64,000 bases of DNA from Bacteroidia bacterium (GCA_026003235.1 BPGW01000008.1:62001-126000); one strand, 5' to 3'; positions 26,003 to 36,199 are shown, counted from the first letter of the stretch. Made by a program: numbers and translations. Notes: generated from the sequence alone by a model not told the origin.

Positions 26003-29000
26003 ATGCTTCGACTACTTCGGGCTTGCACGGGTATGGTGATGTTTCAGGTGCTTCTGGCGCAGTATGTGTGGGACTGGCATGGGGAGGCGCTGGCCGGCAA
26101 GGGTGAATTGGTTCCTTCTGGCAGCGGCGCGGTGGGCAGCCGGCTGTACAGTCGCATGCAGGTGGTGGGAGATACCCTCTGGGTGATGGGCAACGCCTGC
26201 CTTCGCGAGGGAGATACCCTCTATCTCCCAGAGGGAGGGGGCATGCAGGCCATAGTGCGCAATCCCAACACGGCGGGTCAGGGCTACCTCGGTGTTGGGT
26301 TTCTGGCGGCGTACGATCGGCTCTCGGGCCAGCTCCTGGAAGTGTGGTACGCTCACGCGGACCCGACCCAGTCCTTTACCCTTGAATTTCGGGATTTTGC
26401 GGTGGGGGGGGGGTACCTTTTGGCTTGCTGTAGATTTGCCTTACGGCGGCTGCCGATCCCGACCTGGTTCTGGTACTCTCACGATAGACCCGGGTGTTAC
26501 CTTCGGACTGTATCGGTGGACGCCAGCAGGGGGGCTGGGTGGGGCTGCAGCCGTAGGCTGGGTAAATAAATGTGCTTTTGACCTACACTATGAGGCCGCT
26601 ACGGCTCAGGTGTGGCAGGTCATACGCCCTTCTTCTCAGGCTACGAACCTGTGCTTCCATTGGCAAAACAATCAGACCGATGAAGGCTTGTCTTTGGGGC
26701 TGTGGAGTCTGGTGCGGGAGCCGGGCGTGCTCTATGTGAGCGGCACCACGAGGCGACCTAATACCGGCCAGTCTATAGGCGGTTCCTTCAACTCCAGTAC
26801 TTTCAACGCCGCTTTTCCTACTCGGGGCACCTCGGAGCCGGCCATTCCTTTTGTGGTGCGGATTGCGACGGGGAGCTCTCTAACCCTCACCCACACTACG
26901 ACCTTCTATCCCACGCTTGGGATGATGCAGGGGTATGGCCGAGCCCTGGTGGTGAAGGGCGATTCCCTCTATTTCCTGCTGGGGGTGCGGAGGGATCTGG
27001 CGACTTTTACCACCCTCAACGCGGGCTGGAGCGGTTTTGTCTTGCCGCCTTTTTTTACAATGGTCGATCTCTCCTCTCTTCTCGGGAGCCTGCCTGCGCG
27101 CGTGTTTCTGGTGGGCATGAGGAAAGGAGACCTGCAGCCACTTACTGTTATTGCTACACTCTGGCTTCAGGAGCTGTGGGCATACAATGGCAGCAGTACG
27201 CCTTCTCCGAGCTATCTGTATGTGGAGCGCAGGGAAGACACGCTGTGGGTAGCCTGGAGTGATAGCCGCCAGACCGAAGTCAATGGCCAGAGCTACTCTT
27301 CTCCTTTCAACCTTCCTTATCTGATGGCTTGGGCGGGGCTGGGCACAGCTTCTCTCTTGCCGCTCAATGGCGCGGGAAACGGCGTGTTATGGCAGAGCGC
27401 TTCCTACAACCGTGTCGTGGGTCTGGCTCGATACGGGTCAGAGGTTTTCCTGGCTCTGGGTCCTTCGGTGTCTCTCAGTCTGGGGCGCTTCCGGTGGGAA
27501 GGTGGTGGTCTCGGCTCCCGTTTTCGGGCGGTTCTACTCGGGAATCCGGCTCTGGTATGGTATGGCCTTGCGGTCGATCGCTATGGCCATCTGTACGGGT
27601 TCGGGGCGGGGCAGAGTGTGTCTTTTCGGTATCATGCGGTGTGGCCCACGGCGGAGCCGAGCTCGCTAATTAATCTTCCTCTTACCTATGGGGGATCAGA
27701 TAAGGGGCGAGGGTGGATAGGGCGGCTATTGTGGTATCGGTGGCAGGGGCCCAGCGAGACGATCCAGCGCTGTGCGCCAGACAGCGTGCATAGGGGGCCC
27801 TTCTCGTATGTGCTGTGGGGGCGGTTTGCTGCGGGGGACCCCATAGGAGGGGTCTGGGATCGCATCGGTTATGACCGGGCCTACTGGCATCGGTATCGGC
27901 TGGGGTGGGCTGCGCTGTCACCTGGAAATCGGCCGGATAGCCTGCACCTTGCTGTGAGCGAAGTCACCTTTCCTGGGCGAGAGGAGACCGGTACCTGGGA
28001 GTTATGGCCGGCTCTTCTGCGCTGGGTTGCTGCCGACGCCACCACTCCTCTGGATAGCGTGGATGCTTTAGATACAGCCCGGGTTCGGTGGCAGGTAAGA
28101 GGACCTTCTTACGCGCCGCTGCATCGCTCCGACTCCGTGGAGCGGTACTGGGTGATGCGCTACGTGGGAAACGCTTCGGCTTCCATAGGGTGGCGGCAGG
28201 CCTCGCAGAACGGCCCCTTCTACCGCCTCAGCGCCAGGATAGACGGCAGCTCGCACGCCTTTGCGTATGTGCCCTACGACCCGACGCTGGGCGGCGAAGC
28301 CCTGTATGTGGCCGTGAACTATACAGACTCGGTCCTCTTGTACCGGCTCCGGTTTGCGGACGGCCAGGTAGAGCGGGTGCGTGGCTGGAAGATAGCCGGT
28401 AGTGGGCTCTTTACGCCTCGCGAAGAGGTATCTGCTGCTATTTCCTCGCTGGTGTACAATCCCTATCGTGGGGTGCTCCTGGCTGTGGAGGGGAATACTC
28501 GGATTCGGGTGGTGCCGCTGGGCTTGGCGCCCGAGGTCGGTGCCTTCGTGCCTTTCACCACTTATATGACCGAGGGCGGGAGCTCTTCTCATCCCTACCT
28601 GGTGGCGGCAGGCCGGGAAGGACGCCTCTGGATTGGAGGCCTCACGCGCATGTCACCGAGTGACTATCCTTTTCTTGGAGAGGAATACAGCACATCAACC
28701 GCGTTTTACCTTTATTCCCGGGCTTCCAATCTTAATCCGGTTTCGTGGTGTGAACCGCTATTTTCTCCTTCTGAGATCAGTTCTGTGCGGGCGATTGCGC
28801 CGGTGCCAGTAGGGGATACGCTGGCTTACTTCATAGACGTGGGGCACAACTCTCCAGGCTGTAGCCCTCCGGTCTATGGTCTCCTGCGGGCGGTGACCCC
28901 CACAGGGCTTATCACGGTAGATACGCTGTGGCGGATGTTCACCGGGTTGAATGCCTTAGACGATGTGCGGTTTGCGATGGTGTGGAGAGCGGATCCTGCG

Positions 29001-30789
29001 CCTCATCTGCTGATGACGCTGCCCAGTGTAAACTTCTCTAGCCAGTCAGACCGGTACATCCTTCGCTACTGGCTGGATGGCCGTTCTCAGCCTCGCGATA
29101 CGCTCATAGGTCCCGTGCCCTATGCTTACTGCAGCTATGGGCTTGACCGGCAAGTGGATATGTTCTGGGCTGCGCTCCATAACCTGGAGGTCACGCGTGG
29201 GGGGATGATTCTTTTCTCCACGATAGGGGGCGGAGGGCAAGATGAGATTTTGGCGGCGGTGCCCTTGTATGTGCAGCGGCCCCGCATGCGAGACACGGCT
29301 TTTTACGGGTCGCCTATGGATCTGAGCGCCCTCAGTACCCCCGGCAGGGATGTGGCTGCAGGCATGCAAGGCTCCAGACGAGTTTTCTTTTCGGTGGATT
29401 CCCTCAGGGCTGGGCGAGACTCGGTGTGGTGGCAGGCAGAGGTCTGTCCTGGAAGCTCGCAGGGGGTGCGCACCTTTCTTTCAGCGGTTTATGTGCTTCC
29501 GGCCTTTGAGACGACTGTGAGTGCGCCCAGCCGGGTGTGTCATGGGCAGCTCTTTCATGCGGCGGTGGGGTATGGAGGGGATGAGTTTTTCCTTGCTTAT
29601 CAGCGTGCTTATGCAATGGGAGAGGTGTGTGGACTGGCTGGACTGATGAGGCCGCTTTGACATGGAGGTGAGTCCGCCTGGGCGGGCCTCGCGGCTTCTT
29701 CAGCGGATGAATGCGTATAATGTGCTGCCTGCTGTGCCGTTTGGGGCGAGGTTTGCGGCGGTGGATAGCTGCGCCCAGTGTAGGGTTAGGCTGGGGGTGC
29801 GGGGTATGACCACGGTGTCGGATTCAGCCTTCTGGCGGGCCTTTCTGGGGGGCACGAGCTGGGAGCGGCAGCTCGCGATCTGGCGGGGCTATCAGCTGCA
29901 AGTGCGCCTCCTCCTGGAGGGGCCTTCCACGCGCCGAAGTAGCGCCTCCTACATGGACCCCCATCCCCTTTTCACGCGAGAGAACCTGCTTCTGGCGGCG
30001 TCGTTTGGTAGCGGTCCTCTGCAGGATAGCCTCTGGCTTCTGCCTACACCTTGGTCTGACCAGAGCTTCGTGTGGGACCGAATAGGAGGCGAGACCTACG
30101 AGGACGATACCCTGCCTTTTTGGAATCCTCTTAGGTGGCGTGAGCCCTTCTGGGTCAGTCCTTGTCGGGTAGAGCTGCGGGAGGCACCGGAGGGGCCTGT
30201 GGTAGATAGGGCTTGGGGCCTTGTGGATACCTCGGGATGGGTGTGGGTTTGGAACCCTCCGCTGGTGGATTCTACAGACAACCTCTGGCACCCGGATCGT
30301 TCTTACTATCGGGGGCGTCTGCTGAGCTTCTGCGCTTGCGATACGACGACGGCCAAGTGGCTGGTGGTGCGCACGCCCCATCATCTGCCGCTGCGGAGCG
30401 CAGGTCCGCTATCCCTGGGGGCGGGGCTGCTCTCTACCGATCCGGCGGCTCCAGCGCAGGTAGACCTGACCGATCCAAGCTGGCTGGACGGCATCCCAGG
30501 AGAACATTACACTTTTGTACCTGATCCGGTTTTGCCTGGCGGCTTGCGCGCCGCCGCCTGGGGAGGTAACTGCGATGACGCCTTCCAGAGCAGCTTCTAC
30601 CCTGGTCAGACGCCGCCCGACTACAGCCGCATCAATGCGGCCGATTATGAGTTTCTCCTACACCGCAATGGGGTCACAGGACCGACTTTCACCCCTGCAG
30701 ATGTAGATGCGGATGGAGCTGTCACGGCAGCGGACTTCGTGATCGTGATCCAGAATATGAACGCCCTCCGGCAAGGGGTGACGGAATAG
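26003..30789 (+). pseudogene. Giant secreted protein with dockerin-like C-terminus, frameshifted
   Basis: The track shows pieces in three frames (25967-26569, 26292-29660, 29662-30789) that join into one protein of about 1,594 aa. A signal peptide (MLRLLRACTGMVMFQVLLAQ) starts it. A G10 tract (26404-26413) shifts the frame: with nine Gs, AVGGGTFWLAVDLPYGG reads through. Near 29625-29630 an extra GT, and near 29664 one missing G, break it again; corrected, the junction reads GEVWTGWTDEAALTWEVSPP. The body is W/Y/G-rich and beta-propeller-like with no family I recognise. The last 50 residues carry two dockerin/EF-hand-like loops (YSRINAADYEFLLHRNG, DVDADGAVTAADF), so it may bind calcium. Either a real pseudogene, a phase-variable surface gene, or consensus error. 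Confidence 0.75.
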
Positions 30790-30826
30790 CGTGGCTGGGC
30801 TGTTGGATTGGAGGTAGGAGAGGGGC

Positions 30827-31987
30827 TCAAAGGGGAGGGGACAAGCGTGCGTCTCGCGCTGCGTCCGGTCGGATTTGCCGCAGGAGGCTCACCAGGGTCT
30901 GGTAGAGGGTGGGCAGCCCTTCCTTCTGGGTGGCGGAGACGAAGACGGTGGGGTAGCGGGTTTGGGCCAGCCAGCTTTGTTCCACCAGTTCGCGCTGGTC
31001 GGGGGGCAGGCGGTCTATTTTATTCATCACAAGCAGGATGGGGATGTCGGCGGCGCCGATGGTTTCCAGGGTGCGTTCTACGGTGCGGATCTGCTCAATG
31101 TAGCCTGGGCTGCTGAGGTCGGCCACGAGGAGGAGGAGGTCGGCTTCGCGCACTTCGGCCAGCGTGGTGTGGAAGGCCTCCAGCAAGGTGGGGGGGAGCT
31201 TCCGGATGAAGCCTACGGTATCTGACAGGAGGAAGGGCATGCCTTCCAGCACGACGCGTCGGGTGGTGGTGTCCAGCGTAGCGAAGAGGCGGTCGGCCAC
31301 GAGCACGGGGGCTTTGGTGATGAGGCGCATGAGGGTAGACTTGCCGACGTTGGTATAGCCCACGAGGGCGACGCGGGGAAGGCTGTCGCGGCGGTCTCGC
31401 CGGACAGCCGCCTGCCGAGCGAACTCCTTGAGGCGCTGCCGTAGGCGGGCAATCTGGGCGCGTATTTTTCGGCGGTCGGCTTCCAGCTGCTGCTCACCGC
31501 CGCCCCCCCGCAGGCCGATACCGCCCCTTTCACGGGAGAGGTGGGTCCAGCGGTGGGCCAGCCGGGGCAGCTCGTACTGGAGGCGAGCCAGCTCTACCTG
31601 CGCCTGGGCCTGGGCAGTGCGGGCATTGCGAGCGAAAATCTCCAAGATAAGCCCTTCCCGGTCTGTGACGGGCTTCTCCCAGGCGTTTTCCAGGTTGCGC
31701 ACTTGGACGGGTGAGAGGTCGGCATCCACCAGGACGAAGTCAACGGCGTCTTTTTGGGCCTGCAGCTGGGTGCGCATTTCCTCCACGCGGCCTGGGGTGA
31801 GGAAGGTAGCCGGGTCTGGGCGCCGCCAACGGTAGGCTTGAACGGCGGCTATCTCGTGGCCGGCGCTGCGCACAAGGAAGAGAAGCTCCTCCAGGTATTC
31901 CTCGCTTTGCTCAGGGCTTTCGGTAGGTCCTTCTATCCGTACGATAAAAGCACGCAAAGGACGGGGTTGGGGCAGCGTATTTTGCAT
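30827..31987 (-). CDS. hflX: GTPase HflX
   Basis: 386 aa from the ATG at 31987 (MQNTLPQPRPL); the track start at 32053 lies inside the upstream gene. The N-terminal HflX domain has AAVQAYRWRRPDPATFLTPGR, VDADLSPVQVRNLE and the DREGLILEIFA segment; a coiled region includes GGIGLRGGGGEQQLEADRR; the G domain has G1 GYTNVGKST, G3 SDTVGFIRKLP and G4 NKID. HflX binds the 50S subunit and splits or rescues stalled and heat-damaged ribosomes. It starts 4 nt after the PQQ-protein stop, so the two are cotranscribed. Confidence 0.95.
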   Translation of the reverse strand: MQNTLPQPRPLRAFIVRIEGPTESPEQSEEYLEELLFLVRSAGHEIAAVQAYRWRRPDPATFLTPGRVEEMRTQLQAQKDAVDFVLVDADLSPVQVRNLENAWEKPVTDREGLILEIFARNARTAQAQAQVELARLQYELPRLAHRWTHLSRERGGIGLRGGGGEQQLEADRRKIRAQIARLRQRLKEFARQAAVRRDRRDSLPRVALVGYTNVGKSTLMRLITKAPVLVADRLFATLDTTTRRVVLEGMPFLLSDTVGFIRKLPPTLLEAFHTTLAEVREADLLLLVADLSSPGYIEQIRTVERTLETIGAADIPILLVMNKIDRLPPDQRELVEQSWLAQTRYPTVFVSATQKEGLPTLYQTLVSLLRQIRPDAARDARLSPPL

Positions 31988-31991
31988 AGGC

Positions 31992-33995
31992 TCAGGGAGC
32001 AAAGGAGTACGCTTCCACTTGGCCTTCGCTAAGCAGGTAAAGGCGCTCAGCAAAAGGATCCACCTCTATGTCGGAGGTGGCGGAAAGGCGCAGGGGACCC
32101 AGCACCTTTTTGAAGCGCAGTTCGCACCGGCTTTTGTCAAAGAGGTACGCGGCTACGTTTTTATTGTCTTCCATGCCGAGGGAGAAGTGGAGGTTCTCGT
32201 AGGTGCCCATGCGCTGGGTGCGCCGTTGGACGATTTTTTCCCAGGTCATTTCGGCCATGAAGGCGGAAGCTACAGCGCCGAAAGCGTAGCCGGTGGCGGT
32301 GAGGGTTTTTTTGAGGGAGATGGCCAAGCTGGGTCGGTCTCCGGACTGCGGGTCAGGGGCTACGGTCTGGATGGCCTTGAAGGTGAGGTAGGTGGAGGCG
32401 GCGTAGCCTGCCAGCGAGAGCGCCCCTCCGACAAAGCGTATCAGCGGGGAGAAAGCGGGTGCCGGCCTCTCAAAGCTGCACACCACTTGGCCTTGTTCGT
32501 TCAGGCCCCAGAGGGAGGAGCCGTTCCAGATCCAGAGGCGGCCTTTTTCCCAGGCGATGCCCTGGGCTGGATCCGACAGAAGGAGTTTGAGGGGCTGGCC
32601 GATGGGCTGGGGGGTTGTGCCTGGGCCGTCCCACCGGTAGACTTGCCCCGTCTCGTCTACGATATAAGCCTGGAAGAGGCTTCCTTCGCTGCGCACGGCA
32701 AAAGGCAGGTTCATACGCCGCTTGAGGGGCTTCTCCCAGAGGACTTCGCCTTCTTCGCTGAGGTACTGGATGCGGCGGGTGGTTTGAACCAGCAGGCCCC
32801 CTGGCACGTTTTGGGCAGCCAAGGGGGTTCCAATCAGGCGCTTAGGTCGCTTGAAGAGGAACCGTCCCGCTTTGAGGTCCAGCACGTCTACTTCTACAGC
32901 CCAATCGTCGGGCAGATTACGGCCAGAGGTGAAGGCGCGCTCCCGCTGGAAAAGCAGGAAGATCCGGTCTTCAGAGAGGGGAATGTACCCAGCTAGGAGA
33001 CCAGGGGTTTTGAGCCTTTCCCCCCAGCGGTTTTGACCGGTCTCGTAATCCAATAGGAAAGCCAAAGGAGGGGTAAGGAGGGCATTGCCGGTGGGCCGTT
33101 GGGTAGAACCCAGTGGTAAGTCATCGGTGAAAAGCAAGAGGCCCTGCGCCGTGCTGAAGGCCAGTAGGACGTTGTCTCGGCTGAGCGGGATGGGCTTTTC
33201 CCAAGCCGGTTCGCCGGAGTCTTGGCGTACGGCAATCAGGCGGCCTCGTCCGTAGGCGCAGACGAGGTTGCGCTCTTCGTCAATGAAGACGTAGGTGCCT
33301 GTCATGGGCCGCAGGTTGAAGCGCTTGACGAAGGGTTGGCGCCAGCGCTTTTGTCCGGTGCGGGCATCTACGGCGTAAAGGGCGCGCTGCGTGAGATAGT
33401 AGACGGTGTTTTCGTGGACAGCGAGGTTGCTGTAGAGGTTTTCCACGGGCTCGTCACCGGCCAGCTGTTCCCACAGCACATCGCCTGAGAGGGCATCTAC
33501 GGCCATAAGGCGAGACACTTGCATACTGAGGGTTTTGCTGGGGTCTTTGGGGCCTTCGCCGAAAAGCACGACGGCGCGGGCGGCCGGGACTACGGTGCGG
33601 CCTGTGGTACGGTTCATGCGGCGGCGCATCTGATCGGCATCGTACACGATACGGCCGGTGTAAGGGTTCAGGATGAGGTAAGGCTGAAGGGCTGCCTGGA
33701 GGTTCTGGAAGGAACCGGTAGCGCTTTCTGTCTGGCTGGGCGGGCTGAGGGTGCCCCCTTCCCAGAGGGGGGATGGGCCCAGGGGCCGCCAGCTCTCTGC
33801 GGGCACTCGGTCGCAGGCCGAACAGCGCCAGAGCACCTGGCCCGTCTCACCGGAGAGGGCCCAGACGCCTTCTTTGCCGCTCATCACGAGGAGGTTGCCA
33901 TCTTCGCCCAGCTCAATATGCGCATTGCGGGGCACGCTTACTTGCCATAGGGGACCTTGCGCCCACAGAAGCCCCACCCAAAGCACCTTGCGCAT
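31992..33995 (-). CDS. PQQ-like beta-propeller protein
   Basis: 667 aa from ATG 33995, which is 5 nt after a -7 box; the track start at 34043 lies before the box. A signal peptide (MRKVLWVGLLWAQG) is followed by propeller blades of the PQQ/WD-like type: WALSGETGQVLWRC, DALSGDVLWEQLAG, YAVDARTGQKRWRQPF, VRQDSGEPAWEKPI, DYETGQNRWGERL. A membrane segment near residue 545 (FVGGALSLAGYAASTYL) and another near 590 follow, then a C-terminal beta region. It resembles BamB-like outer-membrane-assembly scaffolds in its blades, but the membrane part differs. Function unknown; no catalytic PQQ residues seen. Confidence 0.8.
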   Translation of the reverse strand: MRKVLWVGLLWAQGPLWQVSVPRNAHIELGEDGNLLVMSGKEGVWALSGETGQVLWRCSACDRVPAESWRPLGPSPLWEGGTLSPPSQTESATGSFQNLQAALQPYLILNPYTGRIVYDADQMRRRMNRTTGRTVVPAARAVVLFGEGPKDPSKTLSMQVSRLMAVDALSGDVLWEQLAGDEPVENLYSNLAVHENTVYYLTQRALYAVDARTGQKRWRQPFVKRFNLRPMTGTYVFIDEERNLVCAYGRGRLIAVRQDSGEPAWEKPIPLSRDNVLLAFSTAQGLLLFTDDLPLGSTQRPTGNALLTPPLAFLLDYETGQNRWGERLKTPGLLAGYIPLSEDRIFLLFQRERAFTSGRNLPDDWAVEVDVLDLKAGRFLFKRPKRLIGTPLAAQNVPGGLLVQTTRRIQYLSEEGEVLWEKPLKRRMNLPFAVRSEGSLFQAYIVDETGQVYRWDGPGTTPQPIGQPLKLLLSDPAQGIAWEKGRLWIWNGSSLWGLNEQGQVVCSFERPAPAFSPLIRFVGGALSLAGYAASTYLTFKAIQTVAPDPQSGDRPSLAISLKKTLTATGYAFGAVASAFMAEMTWEKIVQRRTQRMGTYENLHFSLGMEDNKNVAAYLFDKSRCELRFKKVLGPLRLSATSDIEVDPFAERLYLLSEGQVEAYSFAP

Positions 33996-34000
33996 ACAAG

Positions 34001-34008
34001 CAAAGATA
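34001..34008 (-). promoter_or_regulatory. -7 box TATCTTTG for the PQQ-protein-hflX operon
   Basis: Spacer CTTGT (5 nt) to ATG 33995; it fixes the start. Confidence 0.65.
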
Positions 34009-34058
34009 CGACTCGGCCTATAGTTCAGCAGGGGTACTTGCATTTGTCAGAAAAGTCC

Positions 34059-34066
34059 TACCTTTG
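34059..34066 (+). promoter_or_regulatory. -7 box TACCTTTG for the YqaE-like gene
   Basis: 17 nt before ATG 34084, with a TTG 18 bp upstream of the box (34038-34040) as a possible -33 element. Confidence 0.65.
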
Positions 34067-34083
34067 CCCCAAACTCAACGCGT

Positions 34084-34458
34084 ATGAGAGCGTTAGTACT
34101 TCTCTTCGGTGCAAGCGTCATGCTTGCTGGGCTTGAAGCCCGCGCAGTAGAGATGACCGCCTTTACGGGCACCTCGGTCAGCATGGCTACCACGACAGTT
34201 AAGAAGGCTGTCCCGCAAAAGGCCGAAAAGCAAAAGGCCTCTTTCTTTCAGCGGGTGAAATCCTTCTTTGCTGGTTTGGCGGAGCGACTAGGCGGATGGG
34301 CGCCTTTCTCCCTGATCGTGCTGGCGATTCTCACACCGCCGATGGCCGTGGGGATCGCCTCTGACTGGGACCCGGACAAGGTGCTCATAGCCATGCTGCT
34401 TACCGCCTTGTGTTATTTGCCAGGGGTTATTTACGCTATCATCCAGGCAAGCCGCTAA
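34084..34458 (+). CDS. YqaE/Pmp3-family membrane protein with exported N-terminus
   Basis: 124 aa. A signal peptide (LVLLFGASVMLAGLEARA) and a lysine-rich linker (KKAVPQKAEKQKASFF) precede the Pmp3 core of two helices: PFSLIVLAILTPPMAVGIA and VLIAMLLTALCYLPGVIYAI, with the conserved PP and PG turns. Pmp3/YqaE proteins are tiny membrane proteins affecting membrane potential and salt or cold tolerance. The extra N-terminal 60 residues are a Bacteroidota-style extension. A terminator follows. Confidence 0.85.
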   Translation: MRALVLLFGASVMLAGLEARAVEMTAFTGTSVSMATTTVKKAVPQKAEKQKASFFQRVKSFFAGLAERLGGWAPFSLIVLAILTPPMAVGIASDWDPDKVLIAMLLTALCYLPGVIYAIIQASR

Positions 34459-34486
34459 AGGCGGTACCCTACAGGGTGCCGTAGGT

Positions 34487-34522
34487 AGGGCCCCCGCTTT
34501 GCTGGGGGCCCTTGTTATTTTT
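34487..34522 (+). terminator. Rho-independent terminator after the YqaE-like gene
   Basis: AGGGCCCCC and GGGGGCCCT pair around an 8-nt loop, followed by TTGTTATTTTT. The T-rich tail is also the -7 box of the next gene. Confidence 0.8.
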
Positions 34523-34523
34523 G
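34516..34523 (+). promoter_or_regulatory. -7 box TATTTTTG nested in the terminator tail
   Basis: Spacer TGGG (4 nt) to GTG 34528. Confidence 0.55.
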
Positions 34524-34527
34524 TGGG

Positions 34528-34836
34528 GTGCCACGGTTTGCCCGACGGCTGGTATGGATAGGGGTGCTGATCGCTCCGCTGGCCTTTGGGGGCTTGCCCG
34601 CCGAGTGGGTGGAAAATGGCCCTTTTCGCTGTCCTTCTCGGCTCCTTCTGGAAGTAGATTGTCCTGGCTGTGGGCTTACACGGGCTACTTACCACGCTTT
34701 GCATGGACACTGGGAGCGGGCTTGGGATTACAATCCGCTGGTAGCGGTAGCGCTTCCTGTGGGGGTGGGGCTGTGGCTATATTGGCTGTGGCAGGAGAGA
34801 AAGGTCTGGCGGCCTCCACGCTCTCGTGGAGAGTAG
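34528..34836 (+). CDS. DUF2752 membrane protein
   Basis: 102 aa from a GTG start. It carries the DUF2752 hallmark CPGCGLTRATYHALHG around residue 44, with helices before (LVWIGVLIAPLAFGG) and after (NPLVAVALPVGVGLWLYWLW). The family is widespread and of unknown function; the paired cysteines suggest a redox or metal site at the membrane. The last ten bases overlap the 3' end of the antisense tRNA-Ala gene, which is unusual and makes the true stop position worth noting. Confidence 0.85.
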   Translation: MPRFARRLVWIGVLIAPLAFGGLPAEWVENGPFRCPSRLLLEVDCPGCGLTRATYHALHGHWERAWDYNPLVAVALPVGVGLWLYWLWQERKVWRPPRSRGE

Positions 34837-34899
34837 CGGACTCGAACCGCTGACCTTCGGCTTGCAAAGCCGACGCTCTACCAACTGAGCTAACTCCCC
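34827..34899 (-). tRNA. tRNA-Ala (TGC)
   Basis: 73 nt. Minus-strand cloverleaf: acceptor GGGGAGT/ACTCTCC, D arm with AGCTCAGTTGGTAGAGC, anticodon loop TTTGCAA (TGC), T loop GGTTCGAGTCC. CCA is not encoded. Transcribed just after tRNA-Ile. Confidence 0.95.
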
Positions 34900-34933
34900 A
34901 CCCTGGCTTGCTTGCAGCAAAAGACCACCTCCG

Positions 34934-35007
34934 TGGGCCTGCGTGGAGTCGAACCACGGACCTCGACATTATCAGTGTCGCGCTCTAACCAACTGAGCTA
35001 CAGGCCC
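34934..35007 (-). tRNA. tRNA-Ile (GAT)
   Basis: 74 nt. Acceptor GGGCCTG/CAGGCCC, D arm AGCTCAGTTGGTTAGAGC, anticodon loop CTGATAA (GAT), T loop GGTTCGACTCC; CCA not encoded. It lies 34 bp ahead of tRNA-Ala, the order found in 16S-23S spacers, yet no rRNA gene is adjacent. Confidence 0.95.
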
Positions 35008-35039
35008 AGTGGGTGCAAAGGTAAGAACTTCCCAGCATA

Positions 35040-36194
35040 TCAAGGGAGGGCCTGCGTCTCTTGGCGAGCCCAGAGGTATGTGCCGATGCGGGGCAGAAGC
35101 CGTTCTGTCCGCTCCAGTTCTACCTTGTCGGGCAGGCTGTGTAAGAAAAGCTCAGCGATAGCCAAGCTCTCTCCCGAAGCCTCGCTCCAGAAGGGCAGGT
35201 ACAGGATCGCTGCAGGAGCGTGCTCGTAAAGGGCCCCAGGGATGGTAGGGCATCCTTTCGGGGCCGGATGGATAAGATAGGGCCGCCGCTCATGGGCAGC
35301 GACCACCAGGGCGCCTGAGGTGGCTTCTTTCCCTTCAGCGTAGGGAAGCGCGTAGTGAGCCCGCACGACCCAGCCAGCCCCCTCCCTCAGGTACACCACC
35401 CCACCCAAGACAGGCAAGTCCTTCCCAAGCTGTTCCAAAAGGCGACGAAGAAAAACAGCTATAGCCGCCGCATACGAACGCTGCATCAGACCTTCGTACC
35501 CCAGGAAAAAAGCCTCTTCCGCTCGGCGCTTACGGTCTATTTCGCGCAGCTTAGTCAGCTCGGCTACAGTCTCTTCCAAGGCAGCTTTTTGCTGCTCGGC
35601 TTTTTCGCGCAGTTGGCGCTCTGCTTCTTCCTTAGCAAGTACGGTTTTCAGTATATCCTTATAGGCCGCCAGGCCCAAGAAGGCGGCTATGGCCATAGCG
35701 CCTGTAAGTACAGCGTAGCGTAGGGAGCCGTAGCTCAAGCTATCGGGAGGCAAATACGCCAGGTAAGGCTGCACCAGCGCTGTGAGAAGGGAGAGCAGGG
35801 TAGCTGTACCAATGAGGCTATAGGCATACCTTATCTCTTGGAGGGGATCCAGGAGGAGAAGAGCCCCGTACCCCGCCACAAAAACAGCCCACCACAGAAG
35901 CCCTCCATGAAGCGGGGTGTGAAATGCTGCTTCTATCAGGAGGGGCAGGTAAGCCAGACTCGCTATAAGCAACCGTACGAGAGGATGGTCTTGTGTGGCA
36001 GGCAGGTAGAGCAGGAGCACCACAGCCAGGTACACGAAACTCCCCCCTGCGTACACGAGCCAGTAAAACTGGTGCGCTTCAGGGGAAAGGGGGAGAAGCC
36101 TACCTAAGATAGCTGTGAGCCAGTAAGAGCCCCATACCAGCCATCCAATCCAGCGCGCCTTTTGCAGTCGGATTTGCCCGGCCTCAGCTTGCAT
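35040..36194 (-). CDS. Membrane sensor with coiled coil and GAF-like domain
   Basis: 384 aa. Six membrane helices (residues about 15-180) are followed by a coiled coil (AKEEAERQLREKAEQQKAALEETVAELTKL is the core, residues about 187-220) and a GAF-like domain (LGGVVYLREGAGWVVRAHYALP, AAILYLPFWSEASGESLAIAEL). No kinase or phosphatase output domain is present. The architecture matches Bacteroidota sensors that normally end in SpoIIE or histidine-kinase domains, so this one may regulate a partner protein. The divergent TolC gene shares the promoter region. Confidence 0.8.
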   Translation of the reverse strand: MQAEAGQIRLQKARWIGWLVWGSYWLTAILGRLLPLSPEAHQFYWLVYAGGSFVYLAVVLLLYLPATQDHPLVRLLIASLAYLPLLIEAAFHTPLHGGLLWWAVFVAGYGALLLLDPLQEIRYAYSLIGTATLLSLLTALVQPYLAYLPPDSLSYGSLRYAVLTGAMAIAAFLGLAAYKDILKTVLAKEEAERQLREKAEQQKAALEETVAELTKLREIDRKRRAEEAFFLGYEGLMQRSYAAAIAVFLRRLLEQLGKDLPVLGGVVYLREGAGWVVRAHYALPYAEGKEATSGALVVAAHERRPYLIHPAPKGCPTIPGALYEHAPAAILYLPFWSEASGESLAIAELFLHSLPDKVELERTERLLPRIGTYLWARQETQALP

Positions 36195-36199
36195 GGCCT

